Positions 1-7,476 of a DNA stretch of 64,000 bases are shown here, in pieces. Positions within the stretch are counted from its first letter, which is position 1; each line of letters opens with the position of its first letter. A program made the translations under genes and the position numbers. The stretch comes from an uncultured Flavobacteriales bacterium (GTDB taxonomy: Bacteria > Bacteroidota > Bacteroidia > Flavobacteriales > Crocinitomicaceae). The DNA lies in the NCBI GenBank assembly GCA_946480085.1, contig CAMLHZ010000007.1:62001-126000 (forward strand), written 5' to 3'. The notes below the pieces were generated by a model. That model had not been told where the DNA came from and did not search any database. It saw nothing but the letters and a program-made list of their open reading frames with translations.

Positions 1-368
1 TCGCAGAAATAACCGATGCTTGTAAACAAATTGAAAACCGCATCATATTTCTCTGGCAATGGATTGCGCATGTCATGCACAAAAAACTCAAGTTCTTTAT
101 CTGAATTTGCTTTCGCCTCATCAATGCTATTGGAGGATAAATCGCAACCACTCACATTGAAACCAAGTTTGTGAAGTACACGAGCATGTCTTCCAGCTCC
201 GCAGGCTAAATCAAGAATATGGGTTTTTGCCGGAATATTTAGATGTGCACAAAGTTTTTCGATAAAAGCCTCAGCCTCCTTATCGTCTCGGTTTTTATAC
301 AGAATATGATAGTAAGGTGAATTGAACCAACTCGTAAACCAATCCGACTTATCGTTTAAATGCATCAT
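1..368 (-). CDS. Class I SAM-dependent methyltransferase (3' end outside window)
   Basis: The first 122 residues of a small-molecule-type methyltransferase are present; the gene runs off the left edge. Residues 51-60 form the glycine-rich SAM-binding motif I (ILDLACGAGR). GCDLS at 74-78 gives the acidic residue that normally contacts the SAM ribose, and a later hydrophobic stretch (YDAVFN) looks like motif II. Two tandem Met codons open the frame (366-368 and 363-365). The substrate cannot be read from this half; Methyltransf_11/25-like enzymes act on small molecules, lipids or quinones. It is divergent from the SiaB-like gene and separated from it by a palindromic repeat region. Confidence 0.85.
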   Translation of the reverse strand, partial: MMHLNDKSDWFTSWFNSPYYHILYKNRDDKEAEAFIEKLCAHLNIPAKTHILDLACGAGRHARVLHKLGFNVSGCDLSSNSIDEAKANSDKELEFFVHDMRNPLPEKYDAVFNLFTSIGYFC

Positions 369-393
369 TGTTGCAAATATAGAAAACAAAATC

Positions 394-537
394 GAGTTAC
401 AAGTTACGGGTTCAGAGTTATGAGTTGATTGGATGCCCATAATTCGTAACTAGTCACTTGTAAATCATCACTTATAACTCGTAACGAATAACTCGTATTT
501 AACCACTCATAACTCATAACTCGCAATTCATCACTCG
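394..537. repeat. Imperfect palindromic ACTC/TAAC-rich repeat block
   Basis: Short variants of AACTCGTAAC and AACTCATAACTC occur again and again. The left part carries them on the minus strand (GAGTTATGAGTT) and the right part on the plus strand, so the block can fold into a long imperfect hairpin between two divergent genes. No ORF is visible. It resembles the low-complexity intergenic repeats dispersed in Bacteroidota genomes; its function is unknown. Confidence 0.6.
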
Positions 538-595
538 TGTTTTACCATCCACTCAAAAAAAAACACCAATGACGTAACTAGTTGACTAGGTTTGT

Positions 596-603
596 TATAT
601 TTG
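596..603 (+). promoter_or_regulatory. -7 promoter box (TATATTTG) for the SiaB/SiaC-like pair
   Basis: This matches the Bacteroidota -7 consensus TAnnTTTG exactly. No well-spaced -33 TTTG is obvious. Transcription would start near 610, downstream of the alternative TTG at 582, which supports ATG 624 as the start of the next gene. Confidence 0.5.
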
Positions 604-623
604 CTTCACATTCCACAAAAAGA

Positions 624-1178
624 ATGATAAAGAACGACATTTTTGAACTATACCAAACGATGGAAAGAGAGAATATTTTGCTCTCATTCAAAGGTGTGGT
701 TACATCAGAATTACTTACCTCGGTTTTGTCCATTATGGAGTCTAAAATGGACTACATGGAGGAATCGCCGAAGACTAAGAAAAAAGTTTTCAATGTTTTG
801 GTGGAATGTCTTCAAAATCTATATCATCACATTGACGTTGAAGAAACCGAACGAAATATTGAACGCATTGAAGTAAAATCAGCCTTGTTCATGATTTCGA
901 AGAAAGATGATAACTTTGTGATCCAGACTGGAAATTATATCGATATTGAAAGTGCTGAAGACTTAGAGTCGAAGCTGGTTCAAATCAACGGAATGGATAA
1001 GGATGAATTGAAAAAGTTCTATCAGGATGTTCTCAACAATGGGAAAATGTCTGAAAAAGGAACTGCAGGATTAGGAATGATTGACATCGCCAGAAAATCG
1101 GGGAATAAATTAGAATACTTATTTTTGCCCGTAAATGAAACGAGTCGATTCTTTTGTTTGACAATAAAAATAGATTAG
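624..1178 (+). CDS. SiaB-family protein kinase-like regulator (DUF6272)
   Basis: 184 residues in the family annotated as SiaB-like (DUF6272). In Pseudomonas, SiaB is a GHKL-fold kinase that phosphorylates SiaC in the SiaABCD partner-switching pathway. The N-terminal half contains a helix rich in E/K followed by VLVECLQNLYHH, resembling the N-box region of GHKL kinases (ExxxN). Near the C-terminus GTAGLGMIDIARKSG resembles the glycine-rich ATP-lid region. I start at ATG 624 because a -7 box lies at 596-603; a TTG 14 codons upstream would fall before the transcription start. The downstream SiaC-like gene follows after 57 nt, consistent with an operon. No siaA phosphatase or siaD cyclase is beside it. 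Confidence 0.75.
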   Translation: MIKNDIFELYQTMERENILLSFKGVVTSELLTSVLSIMESKMDYMEESPKTKKKVFNVLVECLQNLYHHIDVEETERNIERIEVKSALFMISKKDDNFVIQTGNYIDIESAEDLESKLVQINGMDKDELKKFYQDVLNNGKMSEKGTAGLGMIDIARKSGNKLEYLFLPVNETSRFFCLTIKID

Positions 1179-1235
1179 GTCACTTTTTATAACGTATCAA
1201 CGCTATAGATCGGAGCCAAAAAATAGAATAAAGCC

Positions 1236-1619
1236 ATGGAAAATTTACAACTTGAAGGTTCAGCTAAAACCCCATCAATTCATTTTGATGCTGCTACAGG
1301 AAAATTAGAATTGAAAGGGCGTTCAATTCCGGAAAACTCTGTAGAATTCTATAAACCTTTGAATGAGTGGATAGACGCTTATGGTAAAAGCCCACAAGCA
1401 GAAACTGCAGTTGATGTGAAATTGGAATACTTCAATACATCATCGTCAAAGTGTATTCTTGATTTGTTTAAGAAATTGGAGTCTATCTCCGGATCGAGAA
1501 CAAACGTAACCGTTAATTGGTTCTTTGAAGAAGACGATGAGGATATGGAAGAAGCTGGTCAGGATTATCAGGCCATAATCGGATTACCATTCAATATTAT
1601 TGAAGTAGAAGAAATTTAA
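1236..1619 (+). CDS. SiaC-family regulatory phosphoprotein (DUF1987)
   Basis: 127 residues matching the SiaC/DUF1987 family, small STAS-like proteins phosphorylated by the SiaB kinase and dephosphorylated by SiaA. Typical features are TPSIHFDAATGKLELKGRS near the N-terminus, an SSSKCILDLF segment (residues about 69-78) where the phospho-acceptor Ser/Thr is expected, and an acidic EEDDEDMEE patch. In Pseudomonas the unphosphorylated protein activates the diguanylate cyclase SiaD; here no cyclase gene is nearby, so the output is unknown. It lies directly downstream of the SiaB-like gene and is followed by a strong terminator, so the two genes probably form a unit. Confidence 0.8.
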   Translation: MENLQLEGSAKTPSIHFDAATGKLELKGRSIPENSVEFYKPLNEWIDAYGKSPQAETAVDVKLEYFNTSSSKCILDLFKKLESISGSRTNVTVNWFFEEDDEDMEEAGQDYQAIIGLPFNIIEVEEI

Positions 1620-1626
1620 TTCTTAG

Positions 1627-1654
1627 TCCCCGTTAAACAACGGGGATTTTTTTT
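1627..1654 (+). terminator. Intrinsic terminator of the SiaB/SiaC-like operon
   Basis: Perfect 8-bp stem TCCCCGTT / AACGGGGA around an AAAC loop, followed by eight T. It ends only 13 nt before the coaE ATG. Confidence 0.9.
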
Positions 1655-1667
1655 GCAATTTGCATTC

Positions 1668-2264
1668 ATGTCTGAAAAACGAAAAATTGGAGTTTCCGGA
1701 GGAATTGGCTCTGGGAAAACGTTTGTGTGTCAACTCATAGAAAAGAAAGGTTATCCTGTTTATTATTCAGACAGTGAAGCGAAATATCTTATGCATGAAA
1801 ATGCTGCAATAAGAGAAGCACTAATTTCCCGATTCGGAGAGCAGATTTACATTGGCAGTGAGTTAAATCGTGAGTTTCTGGCAAATATCATTTTCCATAA
1901 CGAAACGGAACGCATCTTCGTAAATTCTGTTGTTCACCCTGTAGTACAATCCGATTTTCATCTTTGGGCTGAAAAGCAAAATTCTGATCTCGTATTCTAT
2001 GAATCTGCTTTGCTGTTCGATTCTAAAATCTATTTGTCTCTCGATGCTACCATTTTGGTCATGGCGCCACTTGAGTTAAGGATCGAACGCATAATGAGGC
2101 GGGATGCTTTAAGTTTGGAGAAGGTTAAGGCCAGGATAGAAAGTCAAGGCAATTCGGAAGAATTCAGAAGTTTGGCGAGTTTTTGTATTGAAAATGATGA
2201 TTCAGGAACGGTTGAAAAGCAATTGAATCATATTTTGTCCGAACTTGAGAATTTAAAGAAATAA
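1668..2264 (+). CDS. coaE: Dephospho-CoA kinase
   Basis: Catalyses the last step of coenzyme A synthesis, ATP-dependent phosphorylation of the 3'-OH of dephospho-CoA, in the cytoplasm. The 198-residue length is normal for the family. The Walker A motif GGIGSGKT is at residues 11-18, followed by YYSDSEAKYL (the family D-x-[ED]-A-[KR] substrate-site signature) and a lid-like RIERIMRRDALS segment. A TTG five codons upstream lies in the T-tract of the preceding terminator, so ATG 1668 is chosen. It must be transcribed either by read-through of that terminator or from a promoter overlapping it; I see no good TAnnTTTG box. Confidence 0.92.
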   Translation: MSEKRKIGVSGGIGSGKTFVCQLIEKKGYPVYYSDSEAKYLMHENAAIREALISRFGEQIYIGSELNREFLANIIFHNETERIFVNSVVHPVVQSDFHLWAEKQNSDLVFYESALLFDSKIYLSLDATILVMAPLELRIERIMRRDALSLEKVKARIESQGNSEEFRSLASFCIENDDSGTVEKQLNHILSELENLKK

Positions 2265-2410
2265 GTCAGATCAACAGAAACTCAGTTAACCAAGTCATTG
2301 CCTCTACCAAACTTACATTTCATACTAACTTAATCTGTTTACTCAATTATGTGACTACTTTTGTGGCAAAAACAACAGGTTTTCTTTGTTTTTAAGGAAA
2401 ACCGCTAAGT

Positions 2411-2438
2411 TTTGAATCATTGTTCATCGTTAGTTTTG
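2411..2438 (+). promoter_or_regulatory. Promoter of the large adhesin gene
   Basis: TTTG at 2411-2414 and TAGTTTTG (TAnnTTTG) at 2431-2438, with a 16-nt spacer that is slightly short. A second -7-like box, TACTTTTG, lies at 2356-2363. The ATG at 2455 would have a leader of about 10 nt. Confidence 0.5.
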
Positions 2439-2454
2439 CGACTAGAAGTAGCTC

Positions 2455-5400
2455 ATGAAAAATAGAATACAACTCACATTCCTGTTTATTGCATTAAGTC
2501 ACCTAACCGTTTTCGCCCAATATTTTCCTCCAGCATCAGCTTTGATTACTGGGCAAGGACCTGCGGGAAGTTTAGATCCGGTTTGGAGTGTTTCTCAACT
2601 TTGGTATGATCCTGCTCCAACCGCAGGTGATTTGGCAGGGGCTGTATTTTCGCCTGCGCTTATCAATAATTCCTGCGCTCCGGGAGCTTGGGTAGATCCA
2701 GCTTCATTGGCTTTTCCAAACAATCAATCCAATTGGATAACTGGTGCCGATGTGGACTGTGGAAATAATTATGGCTGGGGATATCGTGCATTTAGAATGA
2801 CTCTGAATTTGCCATCGGATTGTAATGGTGTTTCTGTGACTCAACCGGGAACGTACATCTTGAATTTGATTGCTTTTGCTGATAACTCTATTGCACAAGT
2901 TTACATCAACGGAACTGCAACTGGCATTTCTGGTGGAAATTATTCGCCAAGTGGTGGAGTGAACATTACCTTATCCGGACCATGGCTAGTTGGAAACAAT
3001 ACGGTTGACATTGTTGTTTTGAACGATTTCAATAACGGAGCTTTGAATCCCTATGGATTATTGGTAACTAGTAATTCTACAGTATTGACTGATACGGACA
3101 ATGATGGCGTAAACGATAACGATGACTTATGTCCGTGTACTCCCGGAAATAATGCTCAAGGTTGTATCACCAATACATTTGGTTGTGACATGACTTTGAT
3201 TCAAACGAATGTTGAGAATGCTCAATTGGCTTCGTTAGCTCAAAGTAATACCCCTTGTAAATTGTATTATATGGATACAATTCTGCGAACTTCCGCAACA
3301 GCTCAGTCAACAGCAGCTTCAATAAACGGAACGCTTGCTGTTATTGATTCTCCATCTTTAATGAGTTCATTGTTAGGTGCAATGCAAGAGGTGAATCCTA
3401 CCGCTCAGGCTTACTTCGGATTGAATGATATTACTGTTGAAGGAAACTTTGTTTACCCGAATGGAGAACCTGTGATCTTTACCAATTGGAATGCTGGTGA
3501 ACCAAATAACTCAGGTGATGAGGACTGTGTTGAGATTCTTACGAACGGTTTATGGAATGACATTCCCTGTAATACACTGCGTTATGCAGTTTATGAAATT
3601 GACCTTTGTCCTGATGTAAATCTTGGACCTGATATTCAGGTTTGTGTGAATACCCCTGTTACGGTGACTGCAACAGCAACAGACGGATCACTGTCGTATA
3701 CGTACGATTGGATGACAGGTGCCACAACTCCAGCTATTACCGTTACGCCATCGGCTCCCATGAATGTCTCTGTTACAATTTATGATGAGAATTTATGTAA
3801 CGATACAGATAACCTGAACATTACACTTTTCGCTTCCGAGCCAAAAGGAATTAATTCAACGGTAACTTCTTCCGGAATAAATGCGAATGGTGACCCTATC
3901 TACACGCTTTGTGAAGGGGCTTCAATTGGGCTTACTGCTTTCGGAGGATCAGGATATATTTGGTCGAATGGTGTGGCTAACGGAGCGAGTTTTGTTCCTG
4001 TATTAGGTACAACAATGCTTACTTGTCATTTTACTAATATCCATGGATGCCAGGATTCGGTTAAAGCTCAAATTCAGGTAAATCCACTTCCGAATGTTAA
4101 TGCAGGTACAGATGTAGCCTTGTGTTTTGGAGATGCTTATTCATTGAATGCAACTGGTGCTGTTTCTTACGTATGGAGCAATGGTCAGGCAAACGGAGTG
4201 AATTACAATCAGGTTCTTGGGACTTCTCAGTTAATTGTTACTGGTACCGGTGCTAACACATGTACAAAAAAAGATACTATTCTAATTACGGTTTATGCGC
4301 TTCCAGTTATTGGTGTGAATGATGCAACGTACTGTTTAGGAGGGAATGCCGTTTTAACGGCTACTGGTGCAATGAACTATGCCTGGAGTCCTGCAACAGC
4401 TTTAAGTGGAACTATCGGAGCAAGTGTAACAACTACTTCAAACGTTTCCATTGATTATACAGTAACAGGAACGGATGCCAACGGTTGTGTTTCTTCAGAT
4501 ATTAGCCATGTAGTGGTGAATGGAACTCCAACTGCAAGCATAAACGCACCTGTCGCTATTTGTTTAAATGACAACGCAAATATTATCGGGTCGGGCGGAA
4601 CAACTTATGAATGGTTAGCTCCAGCTTCCTTAGCTGGAACTACTAATCCAAATGTCACACAAACACCATTGGTGACTACAGTTTATACACTTGTAGCATT
4701 TAATGGAACGGGTTGTTCAGATACCATTTCAAGTACGGTTGTAGTTAATTCTAATCCAACTGTCACTGTCAATTCTGGAGCGATGTGTTTCGGAACCTCT
4801 TTGAATTTAACAGCTGGCGGAGCAGTAAACTATTCTTGGACACCAGCGACGGATCTTTCTGCAACGACAGGTACAACGGTTATGGCAACTCCGGGTTCAA
4901 CTACAATGTTTACAGTTGAAGGAACGGATGTAAACGGATGCTCTTCTATTGCAAATGCAACTGTGACAGTAAATCCGTTACCGCTTGTTGATGTGAATTC
5001 AGCAGCAGTTTGTAGTGGAATACCAGCAACTTTAACAGCTTCAGGTGCCGTCAATTATTCATGGTCGCCTGCAACTGATTTGAGCGCAACATCCGGAGCG
5101 ACTGTTAACAGCAGTACAACTTCAACGATTGATTATACCGTAACTGGAACCGATGCCAACGGTTGTGTTTCTTCAGCCATCAGTCATGTAACTGTAAACA
5201 GTTTGCCAATTGCTGGTTTGAATTCTCCGGCTGCTATTTGTTTGAACGATAATGCCAATATTATTGGTTCAGGTGGTACAACATATGAATGGTTGGCTCC
5301 AGCTTCGTTAGTTGGAACTACTAACCCAAATGTGACAGAAACGCCACTTGTTACAACGGTTTATACGCTGGTTGCATTCACTGTTGATGGGTGTTCGGAT

Positions 5401-6627
5401 ACCATTTCGAATACGGTTATGGTGAATAATAATCCAAACGTAACTGTGAATTCAGGTGCAATGTGTTTTGGAACTTCATTCGCTTTAACAGCTGGTGGGG
5501 CTTTAAATTATGTTTGGACACCAGCAACCGATCTTTCGGCAACAACAGGAACAACGGTTACAGCAACTCCTGGTTCTACAGCTGTATTCACAGTTGAAGG
5601 AACAGATGCAAATGGATGTTCGTCTACAGCAAATGCAACAGTAACAGTGAATTCACTACCGAATGTTGCAGTGAATTCGGAAACAATGTGTTTGGGAGAA
5701 ACTAGCATACTGAATGCTTCAGGTGCAGTGAACTATGTGTGGACACCAGCAACAAGTTTATCAGCAACAATAGGGAGTTCGGTTATCTCAAGCGCAACTG
5801 TAACAACAAATTATACAGTTACCGGAACGGATGCAAATGGTTGTATCGACGATGCAGTCAGTACAGTAACCATTTCTCCAAACCCTACTTTATCTATTCC
5901 AAGTGATCAAACCATTTGTTACGGTGAGGCTGTTGAGTTGAATGCAGTTTCAAATGGAACAGTGGAATGGAATACCAATTCAAACAATGCGGAGATTGTC
6001 CCACCAGTTGGAACTCATACCTACATTGCAACTGCTGTTTCTGCATTTGGTTGTGAAGCTACAGCTCAGTTTACTGTAATTGTAGCGCCAATTCCCGAAG
6101 CAAATTTCTTCATGTATCCTGATTCTCTTGAAATGTATTCGCCCGAGATTTCGTTTACCAATACTTCAAGTGGGGCTGTTGCTTACGAGTGGTGGTTTGG
6201 TGACGGTTCTATTTCGAGTGATGTAGATCCATCTCATGTTTATAGCATTGAGCCGTTGTTGGATCATTACATTACAATGGCCATCATGTCTGAATATGGC
6301 TGTTTTGATACAATAACGAAGTTCTTACCAAAGAATCAGATTCTGGTACACTTTGTTCCAAATACATTTACTCCTGATGGTGATGAAAACAATAATGTTT
6401 TCCTTCCAATTCTTGGTCCTGGATACGATGAGTTCAGTTATACGTTGTCCATTTTCAACCGTTGGGGAGAAACCTTATTCGAATCTCACGATATAAAAGA
6501 GGGTTGGGATGGAACATATCACGGACAATTAAGTCAGGTTGGGACGTACCTTTGGAAAATTACGGTAAAAGAAATTGGAGTAGATAAAGCCTTTGAATAT
6601 CACGGCAGTGTTACTTTAATGAAATAG
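2455..6627 (+). CDS. Giant secreted adhesin with C-type lectin domain, Ig-like repeats and T9SS type-B sorting domain
   Basis: 1390 residues with an N-terminal signal peptide ending near VFAQ (about 22). A likely jelly-roll domain (about 22-205) is followed by a calcium-binding thrombospondin-3-like DTDNDGVNDNDD (about 213-225). Next comes a C-type-lectin-like domain (about 266-385; EPNNSGDEDC and WNDIPC hallmarks). About ten Ig/PKD-like repeats of 70-90 residues follow (GxxNYxWxPAT...TVTGTDANGC), then a PKD domain (about 1212-1285, WWFGDGS...DPSHVY). The C-terminal domain (about 1300-1390; VPNTFTPDGDENN, FNRWGE, GWDGTY, GTYLWKI) is the gliding-motility-associated type-B signal, so export by T9SS and surface attachment are expected. 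A role in binding glycans or surfaces is inferred. Many shadow ORFs in other frames reflect the repeats. Confidence 0.9.
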   Translation: MKNRIQLTFLFIALSHLTVFAQYFPPASALITGQGPAGSLDPVWSVSQLWYDPAPTAGDLAGAVFSPALINNSCAPGAWVDPASLAFPNNQSNWITGADVDCGNNYGWGYRAFRMTLNLPSDCNGVSVTQPGTYILNLIAFADNSIAQVYINGTATGISGGNYSPSGGVNITLSGPWLVGNNTVDIVVLNDFNNGALNPYGLLVTSNSTVLTDTDNDGVNDNDDLCPCTPGNNAQGCITNTFGCDMTLIQTNVENAQLASLAQSNTPCKLYYMDTILRTSATAQSTAASINGTLAVIDSPSLMSSLLGAMQEVNPTAQAYFGLNDITVEGNFVYPNGEPVIFTNWNAGEPNNSGDEDCVEILTNGLWNDIPCNTLRYAVYEIDLCPDVNLGPDIQVCVNTPVTVTATATDGSLSYTYDWMTGATTPAITVTPSAPMNVSVTIYDENLCNDTDNLNITLFASEPKGINSTVTSSGINANGDPIYTLCEGASIGLTAFGGSGYIWSNGVANGASFVPVLGTTMLTCHFTNIHGCQDSVKAQIQVNPLPNVNAGTDVALCFGDAYSLNATGAVSYVWSNGQANGVNYNQVLGTSQLIVTGTGANTCTKKDTILITVYALPVIGVNDATYCLGGNAVLTATGAMNYAWSPATALSGTIGASVTTTSNVSIDYTVTGTDANGCVSSDISHVVVNGTPTASINAPVAICLNDNANIIGSGGTTYEWLAPASLAGTTNPNVTQTPLVTTVYTLVAFNGTGCSDTISSTVVVNSNPTVTVNSGAMCFGTSLNLTAGGAVNYSWTPATDLSATTGTTVMATPGSTTMFTVEGTDVNGCSSIANATVTVNPLPLVDVNSAAVCSGIPATLTASGAVNYSWSPATDLSATSGATVNSSTTSTIDYTVTGTDANGCVSSAISHVTVNSLPIAGLNSPAAICLNDNANIIGSGGTTYEWLAPASLVGTTNPNVTETPLVTTVYTLVAFTVDGCSDTISNTVMVNNNPNVTVNSGAMCFGTSFALTAGGALNYVWTPATDLSATTGTTVTATPGSTAVFTVEGTDANGCSSTANATVTVNSLPNVAVNSETMCLGETSILNASGAVNYVWTPATSLSATIGSSVISSATVTTNYTVTGTDANGCIDDAVSTVTISPNPTLSIPSDQTICYGEAVELNAVSNGTVEWNTNSNNAEIVPPVGTHTYIATAVSAFGCEATAQFTVIVAPIPEANFFMYPDSLEMYSPEISFTNTSSGAVAYEWWFGDGSISSDVDPSHVYSIEPLLDHYITMAIMSEYGCFDTITKFLPKNQILVHFVPNTFTPDGDENNNVFLPILGPGYDEFSYTLSIFNRWGETLFESHDIKEGWDGTYHGQLSQVGTYLWKITVKEIGVDKAFEYHGSVTLMK
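4558..5913 (+). repeat. Higher-order 678-bp coding repeat (two copies) inside the adhesin
   Basis: Units 4558-5235 and 5236-5913 each encode 226 residues made of three Ig-like modules. Over the first 48 codons the copies differ by only two amino acids (A/V and Q/E) while about 24 codons differ synonymously. The array is therefore conserved as protein but not as DNA. Confidence 0.8.
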
Positions 6628-6653
6628 AAGAAACACCGACATGATGGTCACAT

Positions 6654-7298
6654 CTATTTCACTTCTTCATAATCATCGAAATGATTGTCGTCGTTTTGAT
6701 TGTTATTGTTGCGATTATTGAAATTATCACCGGGAGATTTTCCTGTGATGATCACGTTAATAGAGTTCAACATTCTAAAGATCATTGTAATGGTAAAAAT
6801 CACTCCAATTACTTTGAAAATGAATCCAAAGAAAATGGTTTTTTCAATGTCAACTATGGAAGTGTAAAACCATTGAGCGACTGAATTTGCTGCTAATTCT
6901 GTATTAAACAGGAAGAATACATAGAACATCAAAGCCACTACGATCAAACCAAATTCCAAAGGCATGTTCGGTTTTGTTGGTTTATTGAAGTTTCGTCCCT
7001 GAATGGAAATAATCGCAAAATTCAACTTCATTTGCTGTACTTTTCCTAAGAAGTACATTCCGATAATGGCACCAGTGATAATGGCATTTCTCAGATTCAG
7101 TTCACCTTTATCGAGTACAAATAGTACAACAACATCAACGATTAGAAAATATTGAATTGCTTTTAGCATCAATTTTGCCGGATAGTTCAATGGCAATCCG
7201 CCACGTAGAATCGATAAGCAAATATTAAGAAGTCCCCAAATGAAACTGAAAATGGCCAGGGTAACACCTAAGCTGAAAATGATTGATAGTATCTCCAC
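6654..7298 (-). CDS. Multi-pass membrane protein of unknown function
   Basis: 214 residues; family not recognised. Hydrophobic segments lie near residues 3-25, 45-65, 72-88, 115-135 and 150-180, suggesting four to five transmembrane helices. The tail is an Asn/Asp-rich hydrophilic stretch (NNRNNNNQNDDNHFDDYEE). The gene is convergent with the adhesin (26 nt between stop codons) and divergent from the S46 peptidase. The 178-nt upstream gap shows no clear promoter. The start is the only reasonable ATG at the end of the frame. Function cannot be inferred beyond membrane location. Confidence 0.7.
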   Translation of the reverse strand: MEILSIIFSLGVTLAIFSFIWGLLNICLSILRGGLPLNYPAKLMLKAIQYFLIVDVVVLFVLDKGELNLRNAIITGAIIGMYFLGKVQQMKLNFAIISIQGRNFNKPTKPNMPLEFGLIVVALMFYVFFLFNTELAANSVAQWFYTSIVDIEKTIFFGFIFKVIGVIFTITMIFRMLNSINVIITGKSPGDNFNNRNNNNQNDDNHFDDYEEVK

Positions 7299-7476
7299 AA
7301 AACAAAGGAACTATTTTTTTGCAGATTTTCGAATTCAAGTGCGTTAAAAAATGAAAAGCCGGATCGAACATAGCTGAGTGAATGAAAGTTGTCTGAAAAT
7401 TCATTAAATCACAAATCGCCCGTCAACAATCGCCATTTCTATTTCAATTGGTATCTTTGGAACTCAAGAAAAAAAT

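Noticed and set aside
394..537. CRISPR-like array
   Set aside because: Units are short, imperfect and without unique spacers of constant length; no cas genes are present.
582..623. TTG start of the SiaB-like gene
   Set aside because: It lies upstream of the -7 box at 596-603, hence outside the likely transcript.
4830..5708. Minus-strand ORFs (4830-5054, 5508-5708) inside the adhesin
   Set aside because: They are antisense shadows created by the Thr/Val/Ala-rich repeat codons; they mirror each other because the sense repeats do.
4558..5913. Tandem repeat as a possible assembly artefact
   Set aside because: The two units differ at many synonymous sites, so they cannot be a duplicated assembly of one segment.
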